Made by a program: the position numbers and the translations under genes. Source: Microbacterium foliorum (GTDB lineage: Bacteria > Actinomycetota > Actinomycetes > Actinomycetales > Microbacteriaceae). From it: a stretch of 64,000 nt of DNA. Location: positions 2,170,001 to 2,234,000 of the forward strand of contig NZ_CP031425.1 of the NCBI RefSeq assembly GCF_003367705.1. The letters run 5' to 3'. Positions 11,661 through 19,245 of the stretch are shown in pieces. Under the pieces are notes generated by a model. The model was not told the DNA's origin. It saw only the letters and a program-made list of their open reading frames with translations, and did no database searches. How positions within the stretch are numbered: the first letter of the stretch is position 1; each line of letters begins with the position of its first letter.

Positions 11661-12200
11661 TCATCTCCTGTATCTCGGGAACAGCGACACACGGCCCGTG
11701 GATGCGGCCGATGCGCGGGGTGGCGTGGGGGCGTCCTCTGCGGACGCCCCGGAACCCAGAGCGTCGATCGCGTCGAGCGCTCGCTCGACATCCCCGATCG
11801 TCGTCCCCGGGCCCTCCAGTCGATCCCACAGGTCGGGGCCGATCAGCGCGATGACCTTCTGGCGATGCATCGGGTCTGCGGGGTCCGCTCCTCGGCGTCG
11901 CAGCCGCTGCCGGAGAACCTCCCGCACACGACGCGTGATCTGCATGCCGGCGAGTCCCGTGTGCGTGTTCAGAGCCCACGCCATGCGGGAGATCTCCGTC
12001 GGCCGGCGATCGGGCTCCACCGCGATGCGCGGGGCGTCGACGCTCGGTTCGAGTGGCACCGCGAGCTGCGCGAGAAGCGCGAGCGCCCCCACGAGAAGAC
12101 CCCATCCGATCACGAACGGCCAGGTGAAGCCGAAGCCCAGGAGCACCAGTGCTGCGATCACCGCGGCCGCCGCGGCCATGACGGTGCGCCCCCCGCTCAT
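11661..12200 (-). CDS. Small membrane protein of the MoxR operon
   Basis: A 179-residue protein with two adjacent membrane spans near the N-terminus (about residues 6-45) and a charged cytoplasmic-type domain with many Arg residues. The family is not recognised. The ATG overlaps the TGA of the DUF4129 gene upstream (ATGA), which sets the start; a longer in-frame extension is not coding. Proteins of this shape, between a DUF4129 protein and MoxR, are common in this operon type in actinobacteria. Function unknown. Confidence 0.82.
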   Translation of the reverse strand: MSGGRTVMAAAAAVIAALVLLGFGFTWPFVIGWGLLVGALALLAQLAVPLEPSVDAPRIAVEPDRRPTEISRMAWALNTHTGLAGMQITRRVREVLRQRLRRRGADPADPMHRQKVIALIGPDLWDRLEGPGTTIGDVERALDAIDALGSGASAEDAPTPPRASAASTGRVSLFPRYRR

Positions 12201-12928
12201 CGCCACACCTCTTCGATCCGGCGCAGAGCGGAGCGTGCGGCGCGCCGCTCGGCCTCGGTGGCCTCGTGGGCGCCGAAGCGCACGCGCTCGAACAGCGTCA
12301 GCAGCTCGGACGCCTCCGCCTCGATGCCGGAGCGCCGCGTGATGATCCTGAGGGCCAGTTCCCCCGGCGTCTCGCTCGGAGCGCGTGCGACGCCCGCATC
12401 TGCCGCGCTCTCCTCCAGCCCGACCCACGCCGCGATGACGGCGTCAGCGGGCAGCGCTCTGTCATCGATGGCCTGCAGCGCCCCGGCGATACCGCGCCGG
12501 ATGGCGTCGACCACCACCTGCGGTTCAGGAACCGCGGGCGCCCCGGAGACCTCGGCAGCGACCTCGGCTCCCTCACGCCGCTCCGTCGGCCTGTTGCGCC
12601 AGGCCCGCAGGAGAGCCCGGGTGATGATCACGAGGAGCACGATGACGCCGGCGGCCACGAGGAGCACCAGGATCCCGGCGGCTGCCCGCAGGACCGCGGA
12701 GCTTGCAGGGTCGATCTCGATGCCCTCCGGGAGCCCGGTCGGTCCGGGCATCGTCGTGGGAACCGGCTGCGCCGACGGGGGCGGCACCGGGTCCGACGGT
12801 CGGAACGTCGGCGTCCCCTGGATCGCGGCGGCGATCATCACGATGAGGAAGAGCACGGCGACCGCACTCACGAGTCCGAGCCGACGAACACCCCGACGCG
12901 CGTCGGCTGTCGGGTGGTCACTCGGCAT
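12197..12928 (-). CDS. DUF4129 domain-containing membrane protein
   Basis: A 243-residue protein with a membrane span at about 20-40, a Pro-rich loop, a second span at about 85-110, and a C-terminal DUF4129-type helical domain (IDDRALPADAVIAAWVGLE, then TPGELALRI, then FERVRFGAHE). DUF4129 resembles the C-terminus of bacterial transglutaminase-like membrane proteins and is a standard member of MoxR/DUF58 operons. First gene of the operon. ATG 12926-12928 is preferred over GTG 12934 because TAGGGT sits exactly 6 bases upstream, a leaderless promoter layout. Confidence 0.85.
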   Translation of the reverse strand: MPSDHPTADARRGVRRLGLVSAVAVLFLIVMIAAAIQGTPTFRPSDPVPPPSAQPVPTTMPGPTGLPEGIEIDPASSAVLRAAAGILVLLVAAGVIVLLVIITRALLRAWRNRPTERREGAEVAAEVSGAPAVPEPQVVVDAIRRGIAGALQAIDDRALPADAVIAAWVGLEESAADAGVARAPSETPGELALRIITRRSGIEAEASELLTLFERVRFGAHEATEAERRAARSALRRIEEVWR

Positions 12929-12934
12929 CCCCAC

Positions 12935-12940
12935 ACCCTA
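12935..12940 (-). promoter_or_regulatory. Leaderless-type -10 hexamer of the MoxR operon
   Basis: TAGGGT lies 6 bases before the ATG of the DUF4129 gene. It lies in the 20 bases between this gene and the OhrR-like gene upstream on the same strand. Confidence 0.5.
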
Positions 12941-12948
12941 TGCCGCGG

Positions 12949-13392
12949 TCACTCCGTGGTCGAGCGGCGACCCGCGAAGGCCGAGAGTCCGTCGCGCAGG
13001 GTCGCGATCTGCTCGAGGTCCATTCCCACGGCCGCCATGACCTGGCGGGGAACGTCGAGCGCACGCTCGCGGAGCGCGCGGCCCGCATCCGTGAGGGTGA
13101 TGTCGAGGCGACGCTCGTCCTCCACGCTGCGCTGCCGGGCGACCAGACCGTCAGCTTCGAGGCGCTTGACCAACGGCGATGCGGTGGCGGGCTCGAGAGC
13201 GAGGTCGGCCGCGAGATCGCTGAGCTGCCGCGGCGCCCTCTCCCAGAGGGCGAGCATGACGAGGTACTGCGGATGCGTGAGGCCGAGGGGCTCGAGGATC
13301 GGCCGGTAGATGCCGACGACGTTGCGGGCGGCAGTCACCAGGGCGAAGCAGAGTTGATTGTCCAGCTTGAGCAGATCATCCGTCGCGGTCAC
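12949..13392 (-). CDS. MarR-family transcriptional regulator, OhrR type
   Basis: A 147-residue winged-helix protein. The N-terminus LLKLDNQLCFALVTAAR puts a Cys at residue 15 in the same motif as the peroxide-sensing Cys15 of Bacillus subtilis OhrR. The following IYRPILEPLGLTHPQYLV also matches OhrR, including the two Tyr positions that hold the reactive Cys. The DNA-reading part is DLALEPATASPLVKRLEADG and the wing RSVEDERR. OhrR represses organic-peroxide resistance genes until its Cys is oxidised. No ohr gene is in the window. The GTG start has TATAGT 6 bases upstream (leaderless layout). Confidence 0.88.
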   Translation of the reverse strand: MTATDDLLKLDNQLCFALVTAARNVVGIYRPILEPLGLTHPQYLVMLALWERAPRQLSDLAADLALEPATASPLVKRLEADGLVARQRSVEDERRLDITLTDAGRALRERALDVPRQVMAAVGMDLEQIATLRDGLSAFAGRRSTTE

Positions 13393-13398
13393 GGTTCG

Positions 13399-13404
13399 AC
13401 TATA
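13399..13404 (-). promoter_or_regulatory. Leaderless-type -10 hexamer of the OhrR-like gene
   Basis: TATAGT lies 6 bases before the GTG at 13390-13392. The matching -35 region (about 13422-13427) falls inside the palindrome at 13420-13431. Confidence 0.6.
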
Positions 13405-13419
13405 CGACGACGCTAATAG

Positions 13420-13431
13420 TTAGTACACTAA
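13420..13431. promoter_or_regulatory. Palindromic operator candidate between divergent genes
   Basis: TTAGTACACTAA is a 5+5 inverted repeat around a 2-base centre, in an A/T-rich patch that stands out from its GC-rich surroundings. It lies at the -35 position of the OhrR-like gene and covers TACACT, the probable -10 of the divergent small gene. MarR proteins bind palindromes of this size. Binding by the neighbouring regulator is inference. Confidence 0.5.
13424..13429 (+). promoter_or_regulatory. Leaderless-type -10 hexamer of the 80-residue protein gene
   Basis: TACACT lies 7 bases before the ATG at 13437. The AAGGA between them ends only 2 bases from the ATG, too close for normal Shine-Dalgarno use. 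Confidence 0.45.
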
Positions 13432-13436
13432 GGAAC

Positions 13437-13679
13437 ATGGCACGCTCCGATGACCGACCTCCCCTCCGATCGCGCGTCCGCGCCGCCGGTGGGCTCTACG
13501 CGTGGATCAACACGAACCTCATCCGGTTCGCCGGCCCGGCATCGGTCGGCCCGTACGAGAAGACCCCGCCTCCGAGCGCGGAGCAGCGCGCAGAGCGCGC
13601 CTGCCCGCTCTGCGGTGCACCCATGAGCGACCACGAGATCGACCGCTCCGGTCCGCGGACCATGATGCACTGCCCCTGA
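13437..13679 (+). CDS. Small cysteine-motif protein, function unknown
   Basis: An 80-residue protein. The first half is basic and hydrophobic (LYAWINTNLIRFAGPASVGPY) without a clear membrane span. The second half has CPLCGAPMSDHEIDRS followed by MMHCP, i.e. CxxC plus a third Cys and two His, suggesting half of a zinc ribbon or a redox site. I know of similar short actinobacterial proteins but no function. It is divergent from the OhrR-like regulator and shares the palindromic intergenic region, so it may be that regulator's target. Confidence 0.75.
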   Translation: MARSDDRPPLRSRVRAAGGLYAWINTNLIRFAGPASVGPYEKTPPPSAEQRAERACPLCGAPMSDHEIDRSGPRTMMHCP

Positions 13680-13690
13680 AGCCCGCGAAG

Positions 13691-14026
13691 TCAGTGCTCG
13701 CGAGCTGCCGCATCCTCCCGAGCGACGTCGAGCCAGAAAGCCAGCTCGTCGTCGGACGCGAGAACCTCGGATGCGACGTCGAGCCACCCGGTCCCCATGG
13801 TGCGAGGGCCCATCACCGCCGTGGCGACGCCGGGGCGTGTGGTGAGGACGGCCCCGCGCTCTTCATCGACGCGCACGAGGAGGACGCCCCCTTTGCGCGC
13901 CCCGACCAGGATGTGACCGTCGAGCAGGAACGCGCGGGTACCGAACATGCGCTTCTCTTCGATCTCGCCGTCGAGGGTCAGCATCGCTCGCACTCGATCG
14001 GCGAGCTCGTCTCCTGGCACGTCCAT
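13691..14026 (-). CDS. TfoX N-terminal domain-containing protein
   Basis: A 111-residue protein resembling the TfoX N-terminal domain: EIEEKRMFGTRAFLLDGHILVGA, then VLLVRVDEE. Full-length TfoX/Sxy activates competence genes in gamma-proteobacteria; single-domain versions like this are widespread in actinobacteria with unknown role. Two adjacent ATGs exist (14027-14029 and 14024-14026); the second lies a better 5 bases after the GGAGG motif. It follows uvrB by 16 bases, so it is probably co-transcribed with it. Confidence 0.82.
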   Translation of the reverse strand: MDVPGDELADRVRAMLTLDGEIEEKRMFGTRAFLLDGHILVGARKGGVLLVRVDEERGAVLTTRPGVATAVMGPRTMGTGWLDVASEVLASDDELAFWLDVAREDAAAREH

Positions 14027-14042
14027 CATGGCCTCCTCCGGA

Positions 14043-16121
14043 TCAGGCGTGCCCGGCCTTCTCCATGGCACGCAGCTCCTTCTTCATGTCCTGGACCTCG
14101 TCGCGCAGACGACCGGCCAGCTCGAACTTGAGCTCGGATGCGGCCGCCAGCATCTGGTCGGAGAGATCCTGGATGATCGCCTCCAGCTGCTGCGCGCCTT
14201 CCGCGGCGATGCCCGTGCGGCGGAGGTTCGGGGTCGGGGACTTGCCTTTGCCCTTGCCTGTGGCGCGCCCACGACCTGACATCATCTCGGCAGTGTCGGC
14301 ACCCTCACGTGCCAGCACCTCGGTGATGTCGGCGATCCGCTTGCGCAGCGGCTGCGGGTCGATGCCGTTCTCGAGGTTGTACGCGACCTGCTTCTCACGG
14401 CGTCTGTCGGTCTCGTCGATCGCCTTGGCCATCGAATCGGTCATCTTGTCGGCGTACATGTGGACCTCACCCGACACGTTTCGCGCTGCACGTCCGATCG
14501 TCTGGATGAGCGAGGTGCCCGAGCGCAGGAAGCCCTCTTTGTCGGCATCGAGGATGGCGACGAGCGACACCTCGGGAAGATCGAGGCCTTCGCGGAGCAG
14601 GTTGATGCCGACCAGCACGTCGTACACGCCCGAGCGCAGTTCGCTGAGCAGTTCGACGCGACGAAGCGTGTCGACGTCGGAGTGCAGATACCGCACACGA
14701 ACGCCGTGCTCGCCGAGGAAGTCGGTGAGCTCCTCGGACATCTTCTTCGTCAGCGTGGTCACGAGCACGCGCTCATCGCGTTCGACGCGCACGCGGATCT
14801 CCTCGAGGAGGTCGTCGATCTGCCCCTTGGACGGCTTGACGATAATCTGCGGGTCGACGAGGCCGGTCGGGCGGATGATCTGCTCGACCACCCCGTCGGC
14901 GATCCCCATCTCGTACTTGCCGGGCGTCGCCGACAGGTAGACGGTCTGCCCGACGCGGTTCTTGAACTCGTCCCAGCGCAGCGGTCGGTTGTCCATCGCG
15001 CTCGGCAGACGGAAGCCGTGATCGACGAGAGTGCGCTTGCGCGACGCGTCGCCCTCGTACATCGCACCGATCTGCGGCACCGTGACGTGCGACTCGTCGA
15101 TCACGAGCAGGAAGTCGTCGGGGAAGAAGTCGAGAAGGGTGTGCGGCGGCTCGCCCGGCATGCGTCCGTCCATATGACGCGAGTAGTTCTCGATGCCCGA
15201 GCAGAACCCGAGCTGCTGCATCATCTCGAGGTCGAAGGTGGTGCGCATCCGCAGACGCTGCGCCTCGAGCAGCTTGCCCTGCCGCTCGAACTCCTTCAGC
15301 CGCTCTTCGAGCTCGTGTTCGATCGTGCCGATGGAGCGCTGGATGACGTCGGTGCCCGCCACATAGTGCGAGGCCGGGAAGATGGGCACGGAGTCGAGCT
15401 TCTCGATGATCTCGCCGGTCAGCGGATGCAGGTAGTACAGCCCCTCGATCTCGTCGCCGAACAGTTCGATGCGGATCGCGTTCTCTTCGTACACCGGGAT
15501 GATCTCGATGGTGTCGCCGCGGACACGGAAGTTGCCGCGGGAGAAGTCGACGTCGTTGCGGTTGTACTGCATGGCGATGAACTGACGGATCAGTGCATCC
15601 CGGTCGTAGCGCTCGCCCACCTGCAGCGCGACCATCGCGCGCAGGTACTCCTCCGGCGCCCCGAGTCCGTAGATGCACGACACGGTCGAGACCACGATCA
15701 CATCTCGCCGGCTGAGCAGCGAGTTCGTGGTCGAGTGCCGCAGTCGCTCGACCTCGGAGTTGATCGACGAGTCCTTCTCGATGAAGGTGTCGGTCTGCGG
15801 GACGTAGGCCTCGGGCTGGTAGTAGTCGTAGTACGAGACGAAGTACTCGACCGCGTTGTTCGGCATCAGCTCGCGGAACTCGTTGGCGAGCTGCGCGGCG
15901 AGCGTCTTGTTGTGGGCGAGCACGAGTGTCGGGCGCTGCACCTGCTCGACCAGCCAGGCGGTCGTGGCCGACTTTCCGGTACCGGTGGCACCCAGAAGCA
16001 CCACGTCGGTCTCACCGGCGTTGATGCGCGAGGCGAGCTCGGCGATCGCCTTCGGCTGGTCGCCGGCCGGCGCGTACTCGCTGATGACCTCGAAGGGGCG
16101 GACGCTGCGCGTGGGTTGCAT
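14043..16121 (-). CDS. uvrB: Excinuclease ABC subunit B
   Basis: A 692-residue DNA-repair helicase that opens DNA at lesions handed over by UvrA and recruits UvrC. Walker A GATGTGKS is at residues 44-51. The damage-probing beta-hairpin [12 protein letters not shown] is at about 100-112. Helicase motifs include LLVIDESHV and [19 protein letters not shown]-terminal UVR motif is seen at [27 protein letters not shown] 16119-16121 has GGAGG only one base upstream, too close to work as a ribosome site, but TACGCT lies exactly 6 bases upstream, so leaderless initiation fits better. In-frame sequence further upstream to 16847 is not part of the gene. Confidence 0.96.
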   Translation of the reverse strand: MQPTRSVRPFEVISEYAPAGDQPKAIAELASRINAGETDVVLLGATGTGKSATTAWLVEQVQRPTLVLAHNKTLAAQLANEFRELMPNNAVEYFVSYYDYYQPEAYVPQTDTFIEKDSSINSEVERLRHSTTNSLLSRRDVIVVSTVSCIYGLGAPEEYLRAMVALQVGERYDRDALIRQFIAMQYNRNDVDFSRGNFRVRGDTIEIIPVYEENAIRIELFGDEIEGLYYLHPLTGEIIEKLDSVPIFPASHYVAGTDVIQRSIGTIEHELEERLKEFERQGKLLEAQRLRMRTTFDLEMMQQLGFCSGIENYSRHMDGRMPGEPPHTLLDFFPDDFLLVIDESHVTVPQIGAMYEGDASRKRTLVDHGFRLPSAMDNRPLRWDEFKNRVGQTVYLSATPGKYEMGIADGVVEQIIRPTGLVDPQIIVKPSKGQIDDLLEEIRVRVERDERVLVTTLTKKMSEELTDFLGEHGVRVRYLHSDVDTLRRVELLSELRSGVYDVLVGINLLREGLDLPEVSLVAILDADKEGFLRSGTSLIQTIGRAARNVSGEVHMYADKMTDSMAKAIDETDRRREKQVAYNLENGIDPQPLRKRIADITEVLAREGADTAEMMSGRGRATGKGKGKSPTPNLRRTGIAAEGAQQLEAIIQDLSDQMLAAASELKFELAGRLRDEVQDMKKELRAMEKAGHA

Positions 16122-16127
16122 ACCTCC

Positions 16128-16133
16128 AGCGTA
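16128..16133 (-). promoter_or_regulatory. Leaderless-type -10 hexamer of uvrB
   Basis: TACGCT lies 6 bases before the ATG of uvrB. Confidence 0.5.
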
Positions 16134-16175
16134 TGCCGGGCCACCGACACCGGGGTCGCGCGTCGAACGTGCCCC

Positions 16176-16181
16176 TAGAGT
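16176..16181 (+). promoter_or_regulatory. Leaderless-type -10 hexamer of the DUF4126 gene
   Basis: TAGAGT lies 6 bases before the GTG at 16188; the 6 bases between are GGGGGC. It shares the 66-base divergent region with the uvrB promoter. Confidence 0.55.
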
Positions 16182-16187
16182 GGGGGC

Positions 16188-16808
16188 GTGATCGAGTTCA
16201 TCATCGGCACCAGCCTCGCGGCCTCGGCGGGCCTGAATGCGTGGATGCCGCTGTTCCTCCTCGGCCTCGCCGACCGCATACTCCCCGCGGTGACGCTGCC
16301 CGCCTCCTGGTCCTGGTTGTCGGGCGACATCGCCCTGTGGATCCTCGGCGGCCTGCTCGCCCTCGAGATCGTCGCCGACAAGATCCCCGCGGTCGACTCC
16401 GTGAACGACGTCATCCAGAGCATCCTGCGTCCCGCGTCGGGCGGCATCGCGTTCGGGGCGGGCTCGGGCGCCCAGACGATCGCCGTCGACGATCCCGCGG
16501 CGTTCTTCACCGACAACACCTGGGTTCCCGTGGTGACCGGCGTCGTGATCGCACTGGTGGTGCATGTCATCAAGGCGACGGCTCGCGTGGCCGCGAACGC
16601 GACGACCGGCGGGCTGGCGGCTCCGGTGCTGAGCAGCGCCGAGGACGGCGCCTCCTTCGCCCTCGCCGCCGCGGCGATCGTCGTGCCGGTCGTCGCCGCG
16701 CTGCTGCTCATCGGACTCGCCGTCGCGATCGTCGTGATCCTTCGGCGACGCGCGCGGCGGCGCCGCGATCGGACGGCTCCGTCGTCCGCCGAAGAACTCC
16801 GGGCGTGA
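16188..16808 (+). CDS. DUF4126 domain-containing membrane protein
   Basis: A 206-residue protein with about five membrane spans, beginning with [19 protein letters not shown] and including [22 protein letters not shown], both typical of DUF4126. A conserved small-residue-rich middle ([12 protein letters not shown]) and a basic C-terminal tail ([12 protein letters not shown]) follow. Biochemical function is unknown. It is transcribed away from uvrB and converges on the MFS gene with 10 bases between the stops. Confidence 0.85.
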   Translation: MIEFIIGTSLAASAGLNAWMPLFLLGLADRILPAVTLPASWSWLSGDIALWILGGLLALEIVADKIPAVDSVNDVIQSILRPASGGIAFGAGSGAQTIAVDDPAAFFTDNTWVPVVTGVVIALVVHVIKATARVAANATTGGLAAPVLSSAEDGASFALAAAAIVVPVVAALLLIGLAVAIVVILRRRARRRRDRTAPSSAEELRA

Positions 16809-16818
16809 GGAGCGCCGC

Positions 16819-18033
16819 TCAGGTGGAACGGGTGCCCGCCGATGCACGCAGCCTCACGACGGCCACAGCCGCCGCGAGAGCACACATCACGAGGACAGCG
16901 ACGATGAACCACACCCAGTCCGCCTCGCCGAACACGATGCCGAGCGCCCAGCCGAACAGGCTCGATCCCGCGTAGTAGCCGAAGTAGTAGAGCGACGAGG
17001 CCTGCGCTCTGCTGTCGGGGCCTGCCGCCACCGGCGCCCACCCCGATGCCACCGCGTGCGCCCCGAAGAAGCCCCCGGTGAAGAGAAGCAGCCCGATCAG
17101 CACGATCGGAGTGGCCTGAGCGAGCATCGCGGCCGCTCCCGCGGCCATCACGGCGATCGCGCCCAGCAGCACGGGGTATCGCCCGAATCGCGAGGCCAGA
17201 GAACCGGCCCAGGGCGACGAGACGGTGCCGGCGAGGTAGGCGAGGAAGAGCAGAGTGACCACCCAGGCCGGCAGCTCGAAGGGCGGCTCGGCGAGGTGGA
17301 ATCCGAGATAGTTGTACACGGCCACGAACGCTCCCATGAGCAGGAAGCCCTGGGCGTACAGTGCGAGCTGACCTCCCGAGCGGAGCGGCGCCAGCAGGCG
17401 CGTGAGCATCCCCGGTCCGGCGTCGTCACGGAACCGTCCGGGCACGAATCCCCGCGCCTTCGGGGTCAGCCACAGGAACAGCACGGCCGCCACCGCGCAC
17501 AGCCCCGCGACCGTCCACATGCCCGCGCGCCACTGCACCTGCTCCCCCACGATGCCCGACACGACCCGACCCGCGAGCCCGCCCACCGTCGTTCCCGCGA
17601 TATAGCTGCCCGCTGCGGCGGCGGCGTTCCGCGGGCTGACCTCTTCACTCAGGTACGCGAGCGCGACCGCAGGGACAGCCCCGAGCGCGACTCCTTCGAG
17701 CAGGCGCAGCGTCAGGAGCATCTCCATCCCTGCACTGAGCGGGGCCAGGAGCCCCAGCACCGTCGCCGTGAGCACGCCGATCGCCATCGCCTGCACCCGG
17801 CCGATGCGATCGGCCACCATCGACCAGGGGATGACGGCGGCCGCCAGCCCGAGCGTCGCCGCCGACACGCTCAGCGCGGCGCTGGCCGGCGAGATCCCGA
17901 GATCGCTCGCCAGCTGCGGCAGCACGGCCTGCGGTGAATAGAGCTGCGCGAACGTCGCGATGCCCGCGAAGAACAGACCGATGATCAGGCGTCGGTATAC
18001 GAGTGATCCGGGTGCGTGACCGGTGAAGGTCAC
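16819..18033 (-). CDS. MFS transporter (YnfM/drug-efflux type)
   Basis: A 404-residue major facilitator protein with twelve predicted spans in two six-helix halves. The loop between helices 2 and 3 carries the family motif as [18 protein letters not shown], and the fifth span carries [31 protein letters not shown]. The general look is that of the drug:H+ antiporter/YnfM group; the substrate cannot be read from sequence. The GTG start overlaps the coaE stop (GTGA), so it is translated with coaE. Confidence 0.9.
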   Translation of the reverse strand: MTFTGHAPGSLVYRRLIIGLFFAGIATFAQLYSPQAVLPQLASDLGISPASAALSVSAATLGLAAAVIPWSMVADRIGRVQAMAIGVLTATVLGLLAPLSAGMEMLLTLRLLEGVALGAVPAVALAYLSEEVSPRNAAAAAGSYIAGTTVGGLAGRVVSGIVGEQVQWRAGMWTVAGLCAVAAVLFLWLTPKARGFVPGRFRDDAGPGMLTRLLAPLRSGGQLALYAQGFLLMGAFVAVYNYLGFHLAEPPFELPAWVVTLLFLAYLAGTVSSPWAGSLASRFGRYPVLLGAIAVMAAGAAAMLAQATPIVLIGLLLFTGGFFGAHAVASGWAPVAAGPDSRAQASSLYYFGYYAGSSLFGWALGIVFGEADWVWFIVAVLVMCALAAAVAVVRLRASAGTRST

Positions 18034-18629
18034 GACGTGCTGATCCGCTCCCAGAGATCATCCGTCTGCGCGAGCGTCTGCTCCAGCGATCCGGACGTGT
18101 CGATGACCACGTCGGCGATCGCCAGGCGGCGCTCATCGGAGACCTGGGCGTCGATCCGCTCCTGCGCGGCCCGCTCCGCCATCCCGCGGATCTCCACGAG
18201 CCGACGCCTGCGCTCCTCCACAGGCGCGTGCGCGACGACGATCAGGTCCCACGGATCGTCGACCCGCGCTTCGACCAGGAGCGGGACGTCGTACACGACG
18301 ACCGCCTCGGGGTCGGCGGACATCGCCTCGTCGAACCGACGCTGGGACTCGGCGCGGACCGCAGGATGCACGATCGCGTTCAGCTGCGCGAGGTGATCGG
18401 CGTCCCCGAAGACCTTCGCACCGAGAGCGGCGCGATCGAGCGAGCCGTCAGCGGCGATGACCTCTGCACCGAACGTCTCGGCGATGGCTGCGAGCACCGG
18501 AGTCCCCGGTGCCTGCACGTCGCGGACGATCCGATCGGCGTCGACGACGACTGCTCCGCTCTCCGCCAGTCGTCGTGCGATGGTCGACTTCCCGGAGGCG
18601 ATGCCGCCCGTGAGCGCGATGAGAGCCAT
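18030..18629 (-). CDS. coaE: Dephospho-CoA kinase
   Basis: A 199-residue P-loop kinase for the last step of coenzyme A synthesis, phosphorylating the 3'-hydroxyl of dephospho-CoA. Walker A GGIASGKST is at residues 8-16, followed by the family's DADRIVRDVQAPGTP and later VVYDVPLLVEARVD. It lacks the C-terminal GrpB-like domain fused to CoaE in mycobacteria. TAGACT lies 6 bases before the ATG. In mycobacteria coaE follows rpsA; here a sulfur/acyl-CoA module lies between them. Confidence 0.95.
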   Translation of the reverse strand: MALIALTGGIASGKSTIARRLAESGAVVVDADRIVRDVQAPGTPVLAAIAETFGAEVIAADGSLDRAALGAKVFGDADHLAQLNAIVHPAVRAESQRRFDEAMSADPEAVVVYDVPLLVEARVDDPWDLIVVAHAPVEERRRRLVEIRGMAERAAQERIDAQVSDERRLAIADVVIDTSGSLEQTLAQTDDLWERISTS

Positions 18630-18635
18630 GCGGCC

Positions 18636-18641
18636 AGTCTA
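18636..18641 (-). promoter_or_regulatory. Leaderless-type -10 hexamer of coaE
   Basis: TAGACT lies 6 bases before the ATG of coaE, in the 31-base gap after the CoA-binding protein gene. Confidence 0.55.
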
Positions 18642-18660
18642 GGCTTCGCCCCGGCCGTGC

Positions 18661-19245
18661 TCAGCGTCCGAGAAGCTGACGCCGGGAGCTGATCACGCCC
18701 GTGTCGAAGCCGGCGAGGTGCAGTCCGCCGTGGAACCGCGCGTGCTCGATCTTGATGCAGCGATCCATCACCACCGAGAGCCCTGCCGCCTCCGCGAGAG
18801 CCGCGGCCTCCTCGTTCCATGACCCCAGCTGCAGCCACAGCGTCTGCGCTCCGAGATCGATCGCCTCCTGCGCGACGCCGGGAAGATCCTCGTGCCGACG
18901 GAACACGTCGACGATGTCGGGGACGACGGGAAGGTCGGCGAGCGACGCATAGACGGGCTGCCCGAGGATGGACGACTCCCGCGGATTGACGAGGTAGACG
19001 TCGTATGCGGTGCTCGAGAGCAGATAGGTCGCGACGAAGTACGACGCGCGGGCCGGGTTGTTCGATGCGCCGACGATCGCGACGGACTTCGCGCGTCGGA
19101 GGATGCCGAATCGCTGCTGCTGGCTCGGCCCTTCACCCGTACGCTCAGGGTGCAGCGGGGCGGCTCCGGGAAGCGCGCATGCTGCAGCCTCCTGAGGCGC
19201 GGGGAGAGCGCAGGCGTCTGCCCCGGCGACGTTCGTGTCGCTCAT
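18661..19245 (-). CDS. CoA-binding protein (YccU/CoA_binding family)
   Basis: A 194-residue protein with a Rossmann-type CoA_binding domain: SVAIVGASNNPARASYFVATYL near residues 54-75, then YLVNPRESSILGQPVYASL and WLQLGSWNEEAAALAEAAGL. The last Cys-containing strand VVMDRCIKIEHAR is a family mark. Biochemical role not established. An N-terminal 40-residue extension is Ala/Pro-rich. The ATG overlaps the metY stop (ATGA). Proteins of this family often sit beside metY in actinobacteria, which suggests a link to methionine synthesis. Confidence 0.88.
   Translation of the reverse strand: MSDTNVAGADACALPAPQEAAACALPGAAPLHPERTGEGPSQQQRFGILRRAKSVAIVGASNNPARASYFVATYLLSSTAYDVYLVNPRESSILGQPVYASLADLPVVPDIVDVFRRHEDLPGVAQEAIDLGAQTLWLQLGSWNEEAAALAEAAGLSVVMDRCIKIEHARFHGGLHLAGFDTGVISSRRQLLGR

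Noticed and set aside
16122..16847. N-terminal extension of the uvrB frame
   Set aside because: It runs antisense through the DUF4126 gene; UvrB homologues start at [12 protein letters not shown], and a promoter hexamer lies 6 bases before that ATG.
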